Origin: Micrococcus cohnii
GTDB lineage: Bacteria; Actinomycetota; Actinomycetes; Actinomycetales; Micrococcaceae
Length of the DNA stretch: 64,000 bases
Direction: 5' to 3'
NCBI RefSeq assembly: GCF_014205175.1
Contig: NZ_JACHNA010000001.1
Span: forward strand, 2,170,001 to 2,234,000
Position 1 is the stretch's first letter, and each line of letters opens with the position of its first letter. Below are positions 47,267 through 56,713 of the stretch, in pieces. The notes beneath the pieces were generated by a model that was not told the DNA's origin, did not search any database, and was given only the letters and a program-made list of their open reading frames with translations. A program made the position numbers and the translations under genes.

Positions 47267-50200
47267 TCAGGCACGGAACCGCAGCCCGCTGGGCGAGGAG
47301 TAGAACCCGGCGCGCAGCAGGGCTTCGGCCAGCGGGGTGCCGAGGATGCCCGCGCCGTTGGCCTTCTCGAGCGCGAGGCGGTCCGTCCGGGCCCGCCGCA
47401 GAGCCCACACGAGCGCCGCCGCCGCGGCCTCCAGACGGTCGGGGGCGTCGTCGAAGCACAGCAGGGTGCGGCCGCCGCGCTCGAGGTAGAGGACCAGGTG
47501 TCCCTCGCACAGCACGACGATCGCCCCGGCCTTGCGCCCCGGCCGGTGTCCCGTGGGCGTGACCCCGTCGGCTCCGGCCGGCACATCGGGCCAGTCGAGG
47601 GCCGCCCCGTAGGGGTTGGCGGGGTCCGTGGCGGCCAGAGCCAGCGCGGCAGGGACGCTTCCGGAGGCGGAGGCGGAGGCGGAGGCGCCGCCGGCACGGG
47701 GCACGGGGCCGGACGTCGACGGGCTGTCCGTCGCGTCGACGTCGTGCTGGAAGCTGCGCAGCCGGTCGACGACGGCCCCCGTCGAGAACTGGGCCCCGCC
47801 GAGCCGGTCGACGAAGTGCCCGCGGCGCACCTGCCCGGCCTCCTCCATCCGGGTGAGCAGCCGGTACTGCGCGGCGAAGCCGCCGGGCACGTCCTCGGCG
47901 ACGACCGCCCCGCGCGTGATGACGCCGCAGCGGTCCAGCAGCACCTCCGCGGTTGCGTGGGCGCGGACGGTCGGGTCCTGTTCGGCCTCGGGCAGCAGCG
48001 ACCAGCGTCCGGCCGCACGGGCCCGTTCGGCGGGGGTGAGCGACGCCGTGCCCGGCGGCGCGTCGGCCGCCCCGGAACGCAGCCCGGCCGCGCCGGAGCG
48101 CCCCGCTGCGCGCAGGGACGACCGGCCCCGGGCGGGAGCTGCACCGTGAGCGCCGCGGGCGGCGGCGAGTCCGCCTCGAGCCCCGCCGAGCCGGGCGGTG
48201 CGCACGCGCGGGGTGCGCGCGGCCGTCTTGTGCGCCGTCCGGCCACCCGAGAGCAGCCCGCGCACGGGGGCGAAGGTGTCGTTTCCGACCCTGCCGGCCC
48301 AGACCAGCTCCCACAGCGCCGCGAGCACCTCGGCCGGGGTCGGCGCGGTGCCGCCCTCGGCCTGTGCCTGCGCCGCGACGCGGTCGCACAGCGGGCCGAA
48401 GAACCAGGCTCCGGTGCCGTCGAGCGCCTGCAGGACCAGCGCCCTCAGCCCGGACGCGTCGGTCTCGGCCTCGGCCTGCGGCGGGCGCAGCGTCAGGTCG
48501 ATCGTGTCCGCCGGATGCAGCGCGATCCAGCCGTCGTCGCCGGTTCCTGCCGCCGTGGCGGACCACACGTACTCGCCGGTTGAGAGCAGCTCGTCGAGCA
48601 TGCCGGACGCGTAGTCGCGCACACGGGCGGGCAGCACGAGCGACTCCCACGCGCTCGCTGGCAGCGGCGTGCCCGCGAGCTGGTCGAGCACGACGGCGAC
48701 CCCGTCGACGCCTTCGAGGGTGGCCGGTGAGCGGTGTTCCCCCTCGCGGTCCGCCGGGCGCGGGCGCAGATGCTGCCAGTCGGCGAGGAAGCGGGCGTAG
48801 GCGGCCTGGTCCACCGGTTCGACCTCCGCCCGCAGGGCCGCGAGGCTGCGGCGGCGGATGCGCTGCAGCACGCTCGTCTCGCACCACTCGGCGTCCGGAC
48901 CCGCCGCGGGGGCGTCCCCTCCGGGGCGGAACGCGCCCGTGCTGACGCGGCGCTCCGCGGCCAGCCGCTGCAGCACGGGCAGCACGACGGCGGCGCCCAG
49001 CCCGAGCGCCGCGGCGGCCTCGCCGGCGGTGAACGGGCCGTGGGTGCGGGCGTACCGGGACACGAGGTCTGCGAGTGGGTCGTCGACCGGCTCCAGGAAC
49101 GCGGCGGGCACGCCGTGGGGGATCGGGGCGCCCAGCGCGTCCCGCAGCCGGGCGGCGTCCTCGACCGCGGCGTACCGTTCGACGCCGCCCCAGCGCACGC
49201 GGAACGCCCGGGCCGTGCGCTCGAGCTCGGCCAGCCGGTCGGCCGTCTGGGCCGCCTCCTGCTCGACGGTGCGCCGGGCGGCCTCGTCGACGCTGAGCGG
49301 GCCGACGATTCGCAACAGGTCCGCCAGGCCCTCGAGACCGCTGACCCGTCGGTCGGGCGCTAGACGCTGGGCCTGCGCCTCGACCGCCGCGATCACGTCG
49401 GCGTCGAGCAGCTCGCGCAGCCGGTCGGCCCCGAGCAGGTCCGAGAGCAGACCCGGGTCGAGGGACAGGGCGGCGGCACGGCGCTCGGCCAGCGGCGAGT
49501 CGCCCTCGTAGATGAACTGTGCGACGTAGCCGAACAGCAGCGACTGCGCGAACGGGCTGGGCGCGGCAGTCGTCACCTCCGCGATGCGGATCCGCCGTCC
49601 GGCGATGCGCCCGGCCACGTCGGTGAGCGCGGGCAGGTCGTACACGTCCTGCAGCACCTCGCGGACCGTCTCCAGGATCACCGGGAACGACGGGTGCTTC
49701 CGGGCGACGTCGAGCAGCTGTGCCGAGCGCTGCCGCTGCTGCCACAGGGGTGTGCGCTTGCCGGGGCTGCGGCGGGGCAGCAGGAGCGACCGGGCCGCGT
49801 TCTCCCGGAACCGGGCCGCGAACAGGGCCGAGCCGCCGACCTCTTCGGTGACGAGCTGCTCCAGCTCCTCGGCCGTGAACTCGAACAGCTCGGCCCCGGG
49901 CGGCTCGGTGTCCATGTACGGCAGGCGCAGCACGATGCCGTCGTCGGCGGCCATGGCCGCGCCCGAGGACGTCTCGATGCCGTAGCGCTGCTGCAGGCGC
50001 GCCCCGACCGCGAGCGCCCAGGGAGCATGCACGCCCATGCCGAACGGGGAGTGCAGCACCACGCGCCAGTCGCCCAGCTCATCCGTGAACCGCTCGACGA
50101 CGAGCCCCTGCTCGCTCGGCAGCAGGCCCACGGCCTCTCGCTGCTCGCGCAGATAGGCCAGCAGGTTGTCCGCGGACCAGGCGTCGAGCCCCGCCGCCTC

Positions 50201-52246
50201 CAGGCGCTCACGGGCGGCGGCGGGGTCCGCGTCCGTCTCGCGCCGGAAGCGGCCCACGGCCTCGCCCAGCTGCGCCGGCCGCCCGGCCGCGTCGCCCCGC
50301 CAGAAGGGCAGCTTGCCGGGCTGGCCGTAGGCGGGCAGCACGAGCACGCGGTCCGCCGTGATCTCGACGATCTGCCAGCTCGTCGCACCGAGCAGGATCA
50401 CGTCGCCCACGCGGGACTCGTAGACCATCTCCTCGTCCAGCTCCCCGACGCGGCGCCCGCCCGAACGGGCCGAACCGGCGGTGTCCGCGCCCCGGTTCCC
50501 GCTCCGGGCCCCGTTCCGGCCCGCGCTCTCGTCGTCGGCGGCGTCGGACGGGCCGGCCCCGTCGGTGGCGAGGAAGACGCCGAACAGGCCGCGGTCCGGG
50601 ATGGTGCCGCCGGAGGTCACCGCGAGGCGCTGGGCGCCGGGCCGGGCCGCCAGCACGCCGTTCTCGCGGTCCCAGAGGATGCGCGGGCGCAGCTCGGCGA
50701 ACTCGTCGGAGGGGTACCGGCCGGCGAGCAGGTCCAGCACGGACTCGTACGCCGAGGCCGGCAGGGAGCTGAACGGCGCCGAGCGACGCACCGTGTCCAG
50801 CCAGGCCTGGTCGTCGAGGTCCTCGACGGCGACCGCCGCCACGGTCTGCTGCGCGAGCACGTCGAGCGGGTGGGCGGGCACGCGCAGCGGCTCGATCAGT
50901 CCGGCCCGCATGCGCTCGGCCACGACGGCGGTGTCCACAAGGTCCGCGCGGTGCTGCGGGAAGAACACGCCCGTCGAGCTCTCCCCGACCTGGTGGCCGG
51001 CGCGCCCCACGCGCTGCAGGCCCGAGGCGACCGACGGCGGGGAGGACACCTGCACCACGAGGTCGACGGCGCCCATGTCGATGCCCAGCTCGAGTGAGCT
51101 CGTGGCCACCACGCAGCGGATGCGCCCGGTCTTCAGGGCCTCCTCGACGAGCGCCCGCTGGTCCTTCGACACGGATCCGTGATGGGCGCGGGCGACGTCG
51201 GAGACCGGCCCGGCCGCGTCGTCGGCGTCGTGCCGGCCCGCCCAGATCTCGTTGAGTCGGTCCGTGAGCCGTTCGGCCTGGCGGCGGGAATTGGCGAAGA
51301 CGATCGTGGAGCGGTGCGCGGCGACGAGGTCCACGATCCGGTGCTCGACGTGCGGCCAGATCGACCCGCCGGGCGCGTCCGTGAGCGCGCCGTCGGGCCC
51401 GGGGTCCGTCCCCTCGGAGGGGGCGGGCGTGCCCGCCAGGTCGGTCATGTCCGGCACGGGCACGGTCACCGTCAGATCCCAGCGCTTCGTCGAGGCGGGC
51501 CGGACCACCGTCACCGGCTGCACGCCACCGAGGAACCGGGCGACCTCCTCCGCCGGCTCGACGGTCGCGGACAGGCCGATGCGCTGCGCAGGCCGATCGA
51601 GCAGCTCGTCGAGGCGCTCGAGGCTCACCGCCAGGTGCGCCCCGCGCTTCGTCCCGGCGACCGCGTGGACCTCGTCGACGATCACCGTGTCGACGCCGGC
51701 CAGCGTGGACCGGGCCTTGGAGGTGAGCATCAGGTAGAGGGATTCGGGCGTCGTGATGAGCACCTCTGGCGGGTCCTGCGCGAGCCGGCGCCGTTCGGCG
51801 GCCGGGGTGTCTCCTGAGCGGACGCCCACCCGCACATCGGGGGCGGGGACGCCGAGACGCGCGGCCGTCTGGGTGATGCCGATCAGCGGGGAGCGCAGGT
51901 TCCGCTCCACGTCGACGCCGAGGGCCTTGAGCGGGGAGACGTACAGCACACGGGTGGCCGGTCGCGGCGCGGCGTCCGCAGGGTCCTGCCCGGCGCCGTC
52001 CGCGCCGACGGCCTCGGCACCGTCCTCACGAACGAACCCGTCGAGCGCCCACAGGAACGCCGAGAGGGTCTTGCCCGAGCCGGTCGGGGCGACGACGAGC
52101 GCGTTCTGGCCGGAGGACACCGCGTCCCACGCGCCCAGCTGGGCCGCGGTCGGGGCCTCGAACGCGCCCGTGAACCACGCGCGGGTCGGTGCGGAGAAGC
52201 GGGCGAGGACGGCCTCGGCGTCCGGAACGACGGCCTGCTCAGGCAT
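47267..52246 (-). CDS. lhr: ATP-dependent DNA/RNA helicase Lhr
   Basis: This 1659-residue protein has the full length expected of actinobacterial Lhr (about 1500-1650). The DExH core begins with APTGSGKT (53-60) and has DEVH (191-194) and SATVEPAEEVARFLGG. In the second RecA domain, GRIRCVVATSSLELGIDMGA and QRVGRAGHQ are motifs V and VI. Winged-helix and Lhr-specific domains follow to the end. Lhr is an SF2 3'-5' helicase linked to DNA repair and replication stress. The start overlaps the rlmH stop by 8 nt. Two low-complexity insertions (near 51.4 and 50.5 kb) are common in GC-rich homologues. Confidence 0.95.
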   Translation of the reverse strand: MPEQAVVPDAEAVLARFSAPTRAWFTGAFEAPTAAQLGAWDAVSSGQNALVVAPTGSGKTLSAFLWALDGFVREDGAEAVGADGAGQDPADAAPRPATRVLYVSPLKALGVDVERNLRSPLIGITQTAARLGVPAPDVRVGVRSGDTPAAERRRLAQDPPEVLITTPESLYLMLTSKARSTLAGVDTVIVDEVHAVAGTKRGAHLAVSLERLDELLDRPAQRIGLSATVEPAEEVARFLGGVQPVTVVRPASTKRWDLTVTVPVPDMTDLAGTPAPSEGTDPGPDGALTDAPGGSIWPHVEHRIVDLVAAHRSTIVFANSRRQAERLTDRLNEIWAGRHDADDAAGPVSDVARAHHGSVSKDQRALVEEALKTGRIRCVVATSSLELGIDMGAVDLVVQVSSPPSVASGLQRVGRAGHQVGESSTGVFFPQHRADLVDTAVVAERMRAGLIEPLRVPAHPLDVLAQQTVAAVAVEDLDDQAWLDTVRRSAPFSSLPASAYESVLDLLAGRYPSDEFAELRPRILWDRENGVLAARPGAQRLAVTSGGTIPDRGLFGVFLATDGAGPSDAADDESAGRNGARSGNRGADTAGSARSGGRRVGELDEEMVYESRVGDVILLGATSWQIVEITADRVLVLPAYGQPGKLPFWRGDAAGRPAQLGEAVGRFRRETDADPAAARERLEAAGLDAWSADNLLAYLREQREAVGLLPSEQGLVVERFTDELGDWRVVLHSPFGMGVHAPWALAVGARLQQRYGIETSSGAAMAADDGIVLRLPYMDTEPPGAELFEFTAEELEQLVTEEVGGSALFAARFRENAARSLLLPRRSPGKRTPLWQQRQRSAQLLDVARKHPSFPVILETVREVLQDVYDLPALTDVAGRIAGRRIRIAEVTTAAPSPFAQSLLFGYVAQFIYEGDSPLAERRAAALSLDPGLLSDLLGADRLRELLDADVIAAVEAQAQRLAPDRRVSGLEGLADLLRIVGPLSVDEAARRTVEQEAAQTADRLAELERTARAFRVRWGGVERYAAVEDAARLRDALGAPIPHGVPAAFLEPVDDPLADLVSRYARTHGPFTAGEAAAALGLGAAVVLPVLQRLAAERRVSTGAFRPGGDAPAAGPDAEWCETSVLQRIRRRSLAALRAEVEPVDQAAYARFLADWQHLRPRPADREGEHRSPATLEGVDGVAVVLDQLAGTPLPASAWESLVLPARVRDYASGMLDELLSTGEYVWSATAAGTGDDGWIALHPADTIDLTLRPPQAEAETDASGLRALVLQALDGTGAWFFGPLCDRVAAQAQAEGGTAPTPAEVLAALWELVWAGRVGNDTFAPVRGLLSGGRTAHKTAARTPRVRTARLGGARGGLAAARGAHGAAPARGRSSLRAAGRSGAAGLRSGAADAPPGTASLTPAERARAAGRWSLLPEAEQDPTVRAHATAEVLLDRCGVITRGAVVAEDVPGGFAAQYRLLTRMEEAGQVRRGHFVDRLGGAQFSTGAVVDRLRSFQHDVDATDSPSTSGPVPRAGGASASASASGSVPAALALAATDPANPYGAALDWPDVPAGADGVTPTGHRPGRKAGAIVVLCEGHLVLYLERGGRTLLCFDDAPDRLEAAAAALVWALRRARTDRLALEKANGAGILGTPLAEALLRAGFYSSPSGLRFRA

Positions 52247-52697
52247 GGTGGTACGGCCGCCCGGCCGAGATCTCCTGCGCGCGGTAGACCTGCTCGGCGA
52301 GGATCAGCCGCACGAGCTGATGGGGGAACACGAGCCCCGAGAGCGACCACACGCGGTCCGCACGCTCGTGCACGCTCGCGTCGACCCCGTAGGCGCCGCC
52401 GATGATGAGCACGACGGGCGTGCCGACGTCGAACGCCGACTGCAGGTGCCGGGCCAGGCCGGGGGAGTCGAAGCCCGTCCCGCGCTCGTCGAGCAGGATC
52501 ACGTGGTCGCTCGGGGCGATCTTCGCGAGGATCCGCTGCGACTCCTCGGCGCGGGCGGCCTCCTGCTGCCGGGAAGAGTGCGGCAAAAGGCGCCACGACA
52601 GGTCGTAGGGCTTCGTGAGGCGCTTCTCGTAGCGAGTGATCCCCTCGGACACCCACGATTCGTGCTTCTTGCCGATGGCCAACACCGTGACGGACAT
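52239..52697 (-). CDS. rlmH: 23S rRNA pseudouridine-1915 N3-methyltransferase RlmH
   Basis: The protein has 152 residues, the standard size. It begins SVTVLAIGKKHESW. The SPOUT knot is at VILLDERGTGFDSPGLARHL, VVLIIGGAYGVDASV and LSGLVFPHQLVRLILAEQVYRA. It methylates pseudouridine-1915 in helix 69 of 23S rRNA. The start at 52697 has AATGAT exactly 7 nt upstream (leaderless-like). Its 3' end overlaps lhr by 8 nt, so the helicase is translated after it. Confidence 0.95.
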   Translation of the reverse strand: MSVTVLAIGKKHESWVSEGITRYEKRLTKPYDLSWRLLPHSSRQQEAARAEESQRILAKIAPSDHVILLDERGTGFDSPGLARHLQSAFDVGTPVVLIIGGAYGVDASVHERADRVWSLSGLVFPHQLVRLILAEQVYRAQEISAGRPYHHA

Positions 52698-52820
52698 GCA
52701 CACCATCATTGCACCGGCCTCCGAGACGATGACGTCGGGACCGGGAACAGCGCAGGTCAGCCCGTGCCCTGGACGGGCGTGGCCGGCGTTCGAGCCGGCG
52801 AGGAGGGAGGCGGCGCAGGC

Positions 52821-53846
52821 ATGCAGCGCAGGACCGTGCTCAGCGTCGTCGGGACGACAGCGCCGTTGGGAGCGCTCGGCGTGGGCGTCGCCTCCGGTCA
52901 CGTCGGCGGGGCCCGGCCGGACGCCCCGGTCGAGCGGAGCGCAGGCGTGGTCGCGCGTCGCGGGCTGCGCTACGCCCGGCTGCCCGACCGCGCCGGGGTG
53001 CTCGACCTGTACCGGCCGCCGGGCGTCGGCCCCTTCCCCGTGCTGATGTGGACCTCCGGCTCGGGGTGGACCTCGGACGCGGGCAACCGCGATGGTGAGG
53101 ACCTGGCCCGTGCCCTGGTTCCCCACGGATGGGCCGTGGCCGCATACTCGACGCGCAGCTCCGCGCAGGCGACGTTCCCCGCGCATGTCCACGACGCGAA
53201 CGCCGCCGTCCGGTGGCTGCGGGCCGAGGCCGACACGTTCGACCTGGACTCGGACCGGATCGCGATCGGGGGCAGCTCTTCGGGCGGCTGGACCGCTCTG
53301 ATGGTCGGCTACACGACCGGACGGCCCGGTTACGACGGCACCGTGGGCGGGCACTGGGGGACCTCCAGCGCGGTGCGGGCCGTCGTGGACTTCTACGCGC
53401 CCGTGCACCTGCGCAGCCTGGACGAGCACATGCGCCCCGGCGCGTGCCGCCGGCTCAATGAGCACCTCGGGACGAGGCACTGCCACGCCGACGACCGCGG
53501 GTATGAGTCCCGGATGCTCGGCCGCCCCGTGACGCAGACGCTCGCGCTCGCCGACGAGGCGAGCCCGCTGCACCATGTGCATGGGCAGGCCCCGCCCACG
53601 CTGATCGTCCATGGCACCGGGGATGACGTCGTGCCCGAGGAACAGAGCGCCGTGCTGTATGAGGCCCTCGTCAGGCACGGGGTGCCGAGTGCGCACTATG
53701 AAGTGCGCGGGGGCGAGCACGTGGTGGGCCTCGGCCAGAACGGCACGGCGGCCGCTCGGGTGCGCTCGCAGGGGCTGCCGGAGCACGTGCGGCGGCCGGC
53801 TTTCTCTGCCGAGGCGGTGGTGGGCTTCCTCGACGCCGTCGTGTAA
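52821..53846 (+). CDS. Secreted or exported alpha/beta hydrolase
   Basis: The protein has 341 residues. The amino-terminal stretch MQRRTVLSVVGTTAPLGALG reads as a signal peptide or anchor, without a Cys lipobox. The fold includes VLMWTSGSGWTSD (oxyanion region), IGGSSSGGWTALM (nucleophile elbow GxSxG), and the acid and base in IVHGTGDDVVPEEQS and VRGGEHVVGLG. It resembles BD-FAE/dienelactone-hydrolase-like esterases. The substrate is unknown. GGAGGGAGG lies upstream, although its spacing to the ATG is long (about 12 nt). Confidence 0.78.
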   Translation: MQRRTVLSVVGTTAPLGALGVGVASGHVGGARPDAPVERSAGVVARRGLRYARLPDRAGVLDLYRPPGVGPFPVLMWTSGSGWTSDAGNRDGEDLARALVPHGWAVAAYSTRSSAQATFPAHVHDANAAVRWLRAEADTFDLDSDRIAIGGSSSGGWTALMVGYTTGRPGYDGTVGGHWGTSSAVRAVVDFYAPVHLRSLDEHMRPGACRRLNEHLGTRHCHADDRGYESRMLGRPVTQTLALADEASPLHHVHGQAPPTLIVHGTGDDVVPEEQSAVLYEALVRHGVPSAHYEVRGGEHVVGLGQNGTAAARVRSQGLPEHVRRPAFSAEAVVGFLDAVV

Positions 53847-53933
53847 GCGAGGCCGTGGTGCGTGGGGAGGCGCGGGGCGTTCGGCCCGGCTGCGCGTACG
53901 CGGGTCAACACCGCTGAGCCGGGCAAACACCCA

Positions 53934-53967
53934 CGAAGGCCCCGACGCGAGAGCGTCGAGGCCTTCG
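53934..53967 (-). terminator. Hairpin after tRNA-Ser
   Basis: An outer 8-bp arm (53934-53941 with 53960-53967) and an inner CGACGC/GCGTCG stem (53943-53948 with 53953-53958) form a long hairpin 8 nt beyond the tRNA 3' end. GTGTTTGCCC follows in the direction of transcription. It is also the end point for the opposite hydrolase gene. Confidence 0.7.
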
Positions 53968-53975
53968 GAAACTGG

Positions 53976-54063
53976 CGGTGACGGTGGGATTTGAACCCAC
54001 GGTACGGGGTTACCGTACACAGCATTTCGAGTGCTGCACCTTCGGCCGCTCGGACACGTCACC
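53976..54063 (-). tRNA. tRNA-Ser (anticodon CGA)
   Basis: The minus strand reads GGTGACGTGTCCGAGCGGCC and ends CGTCACC plus the discriminator G. The anticodon loop is CTCGAAA, so the anticodon is CGA, reading UCG. A long variable arm (GTACGGTAACCCCGTAC) marks it as a class II tRNA. GGTTCAAATCC is the T loop. CCA is not encoded. Confidence 0.95.
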
Positions 54064-54184
54064 AGACCGGGACAGCCTACCCGAGGCGGCCTCGACTCCC
54101 CAAACCGGCCCCGTGGCCGGGGCCGGGCGCTCGCGCGTCCTGCCCGCCCGGCGCCGCCTCGACCCGCCGCGTGGCGGGCTCGGG

Positions 54185-54748
54185 TCAGCCGCGGCGACGC
54201 GCGAAGAACTCGCGCAGCAGCGCCGCGCACTCGGCCTCGCGGACGCCTCCGCGCACCTCGACCGTGTGGTTGAAACGAGGCTCCCGCACCACGTCGAGCA
54301 CGGAGCCGCACGCCCCGGCCTTGGCGTCCCACGCGCCGAACACGACCCGGGGCACGCGGGCCAGCAGCATGGCGCCGGCGCACATGGGGCACGGCTCGAG
54401 CGTGACGACGAGCGTGCAGTCGGCCAGGCGCCAGCCGTCGGCGTGCTCGTGGTCGCGCCGTGCGCGTACGGCCGCCCGCAGGGCGAGGACCTCGGCGTGG
54501 GCGGTCGGGTCGTCGGTGGCCTCGCGCTCGTTGCAGGCGCTCGCGATCACCTCACCCTGCCCGTCGACGACCACCGCGCCGATCGGCACGTCCTGGGACG
54601 CCTCGGCGCGACGGGCCGCGTCCAGGGCCAGGCCCATCCACGTGTGCTCGTCCGGTGAGGGCGTGCCCCGCTGCGCCCGGCTAGCCGACGGCGACGGCGG
54701 CTCGGGCGCACCGGTCGGCTCGGGGGCGGCGGCGCGGGGCGTCTGCAT
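54185..54748 (-). CDS. tadA: tRNA-specific adenosine deaminase
   Basis: The protein has 187 residues, with a disordered extension of about 35 residues before the core. The zinc and catalytic residues are in AHAEVLALRAA (His, Glu) and PCPMCAGAML (two Cys). It converts A34 of tRNA-Arg(ACG) to inosine. Its substrate tRNA gene lies 2.6 kb downstream in this window (57353-57426). The start at 54748 has TACCCT six nt upstream, overlapping a GGAGG that could also serve as a ribosome site. Confidence 0.93.
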   Translation of the reverse strand: MQTPRAAAPEPTGAPEPPSPSASRAQRGTPSPDEHTWMGLALDAARRAEASQDVPIGAVVVDGQGEVIASACNEREATDDPTAHAEVLALRAAVRARRDHEHADGWRLADCTLVVTLEPCPMCAGAMLLARVPRVVFGAWDAKAGACGSVLDVVREPRFNHTVEVRGGVREAECAALLREFFARRRG

Positions 54749-54842
54749 GCCTCCAGGGTAGGCATCCGTGCGTCCGCGATGAGCGCGTGTGCATGCCCGC
54801 GCCGCCCGTGTCCGTCGGCGGTGCGGGCGATAGGTTGGACCC

Positions 54843-55478
54843 ATGCGTGTACACGTCGTCGACCATCCCCTCATCGCCCACAAGCTCACGATCCTGCGGG
54901 AGAAGACCACTCCGTCCATGATCTTCCGTCAGCTCACCGAGGAGCTGGTGATGCTGCTCGGCTATGAGGCCACGCGGGACGTCGCCGTCGAGCAGGTGCA
55001 GATTCAGACGCCGGTCGCCACGACCACCGGCACGCGGCTGCGTCGGCCCCGGCCGCTGATCGTGCCGATCCTGCGCGCCGGCCTCGGGATGCTCGAGGGC
55101 ATGGTCAAGATGGCCCCGTCGGCCGAGGTCGGCTTCCTCGGCATGGCCCGCAACGAGGAGACGCTCGACATCGTCACCTACGCGGAGCGCCTGCCCCAGG
55201 ACCTCACCGGCCGTCACGTCATCGTGCTGGACCCGATGCTCGCGACCGGCGGCACCCTCGTCGAAGCGATCCGCTTCCTCTACGAGCGCGGCGCCGAGAA
55301 GGTGACGTGCGTGTGCCTGCTGGCCGCGCCCGAGGGTCTGGCCACACTCGAGGAGCGCGCGGGCGAGATGGACGTTGACCTGTACCTCGCGGCGGTCGAC
55401 GAGAGGCTCGACGAGAGGTCGTACATCGTGCCGGGACTCGGTGACGCCGGCGACCGTCTCTACGGGCTGGCGGAGTGA
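54843..55478 (+). CDS. upp: Uracil phosphoribosyltransferase
   Basis: The protein has 211 residues, the usual length. It begins [20 protein letters not shown] and contains [20 protein letters not shown] and the PRPP loop [16 protein letters not shown]. The uracil-binding end is [15 protein letters not shown]. It makes UMP from uracil and PRPP. TAGGTT (54831-54836) is 6 nt from the ATG, again suggesting a leaderless message. It is divergent from tadA. Confidence 0.96.
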   Translation: MRVHVVDHPLIAHKLTILREKTTPSMIFRQLTEELVMLLGYEATRDVAVEQVQIQTPVATTTGTRLRRPRPLIVPILRAGLGMLEGMVKMAPSAEVGFLGMARNEETLDIVTYAERLPQDLTGRHVIVLDPMLATGGTLVEAIRFLYERGAEKVTCVCLLAAPEGLATLEERAGEMDVDLYLAAVDERLDERSYIVPGLGDAGDRLYGLAE

Positions 55479-55873
55479 GGCGATAATGCCTTCCGTGCTG
55501 CAGCGTGGAATGTTTCGTCCATCTGGCGGCAGACTCACGGTTGCAGTCCGGCGCGGATGAGGTGCAGAGCACAGTATCGGATGCCGCGGTGAATAACTTT
55601 CCACGTGCGCGTCACGCTCGTGAGAGCGCATCACGCTGAAAATCCCGAGAGTCTGGGGGTTGCGGGGGAGTCGCGCTCCTGGGTGATTATGCGATGTTGC
55701 GCATTATGAGTTTGGGCACAAAAGGCCTCATTCTGCTCACGATGTGAGATTCGTGCCGTTGTGTTACTTGCCGTGGCATGGCGCTCGGGACCATCCTTGA
55801 CCGAACGGTGGGCGTGAGGCGACCGCTCGGTCCGCCCGTGCCGACAGGCCCGCGGTTCATAAGGAGTGGATCC
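55479..55873. other. Long AT-richer intergenic region
   Basis: This 395-bp gap is less GC-rich than its surroundings and has no convincing gene. It holds an imperfect 8-bp inverted repeat ATTATGCG/CGCATTAT (55686-55693 and 55700-55707), a possible operator, and probably the promoter and leader of the winged-helix gene. Confidence 0.5.
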
Positions 55874-56650
55874 ATGAGCGAGAACGCCGGATACGTGCAC
55901 ATCTCGGTGCGTGAGGCGCAGCGCCGCGCCGCGTTGGCCGAGCGCGGTCGCCGTGCGTCCCTGCGTGTGGCCACGGATGCCGACGCCCCCCAGAACGACG
56001 ACCCGGCCACCGTCCTGGGCGGCCGCGGCGCGGGCCTGACTCCCGTCGCTCAGGAGAACGAGGCGCGCGGCTTCGTGCTCTATGTCGGGATGGACGAGCT
56101 CGCCGCCTCGGCCGCCGGCACCTCGCTGACGCGCTTGGCGAACGAGCTGCGGCACTACGTCGAGTCCCTCGTTCCCGGAGCGCAGTCCCATGCCGCCGTC
56201 GCGATCGCCCCGGCGGGCGCCGAGGGTGCCGACCTCGACGTCGTGCGCCAGGTGCTTGGCGACCCCACCCTGCAGTCGGCGGAGCGGTCTGACCTCGCCC
56301 GGGCCCCGCACCCGCTGCCCACGCGCCAGCCCGGTGTGCTCATCGACCTCTCGCGGCGCGAGGTCCAACTCGACGGGGAAGTCCTGAACCTGACCTACAA
56401 GGAGTTCGAGCTGCTGAACTACCTCGTCGACAACGATGAGCGCACCGTCGGCCGTGACGAGCTGCTCGAGGCCCTGTGGGGAGACGCCGAGGACGCGCCG
56501 AACGAGCGCACGATCGACGTGCACATCCGCCGCCTGCGTTCCAAGCTCGGCCGGCTGTCCAACACCGTGCGCACTGTGCGCGGCCAGGGGTACCGCTTCT
56601 ACCGCCATCCCGAGGTCGTCGTGTGGGCGGCCCCCGAATACAGCATCTGA
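55874..56650 (+). CDS. Winged-helix DNA-binding protein (OmpR-type effector domain without a canonical receiver)
   Basis: The protein has 258 residues. The last 100 residues are a Trans_reg_C winged helix (QPGVLIDLSRREVQLDGEVL, LTYKEFELLNYLVDN, ERTIDVHIRRLRSKLG, VRTVRGQGYRFYR). The first 150 residues do not carry the aspartate set of a receiver domain. They read as a mixed helical domain (GFVLYVGMDELAASAAGTSL, RLANELRHYVESLVPGAQSH). It probably binds DNA without phosphorylation or senses another signal. No kinase is adjacent. AAGGAG lies 8 nt before the ATG. A long upstream region suggests complex control. Confidence 0.8.
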   Translation: MSENAGYVHISVREAQRRAALAERGRRASLRVATDADAPQNDDPATVLGGRGAGLTPVAQENEARGFVLYVGMDELAASAAGTSLTRLANELRHYVESLVPGAQSHAAVAIAPAGAEGADLDVVRQVLGDPTLQSAERSDLARAPHPLPTRQPGVLIDLSRREVQLDGEVLNLTYKEFELLNYLVDNDERTVGRDELLEALWGDAEDAPNERTIDVHIRRLRSKLGRLSNTVRTVRGQGYRFYRHPEVVVWAAPEYSI

Positions 56651-56713
56651 GCGGAACGAACCCGGCTCCTCGGAGGCGTCTGTCCGCGTGGTCGACGACC
56701 GTATGGTGGGGCC

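Noticed and set aside
46785-49745. Minus-strand frame of about 990 codons that joins part of lhr, out of frame, with the VOC gene
   Set aside because: Its last 150 residues are the real VOC protein, but the rest is an out-of-frame reading of lhr. The VOC start at 47237 with its -10 hexamer is preferred.
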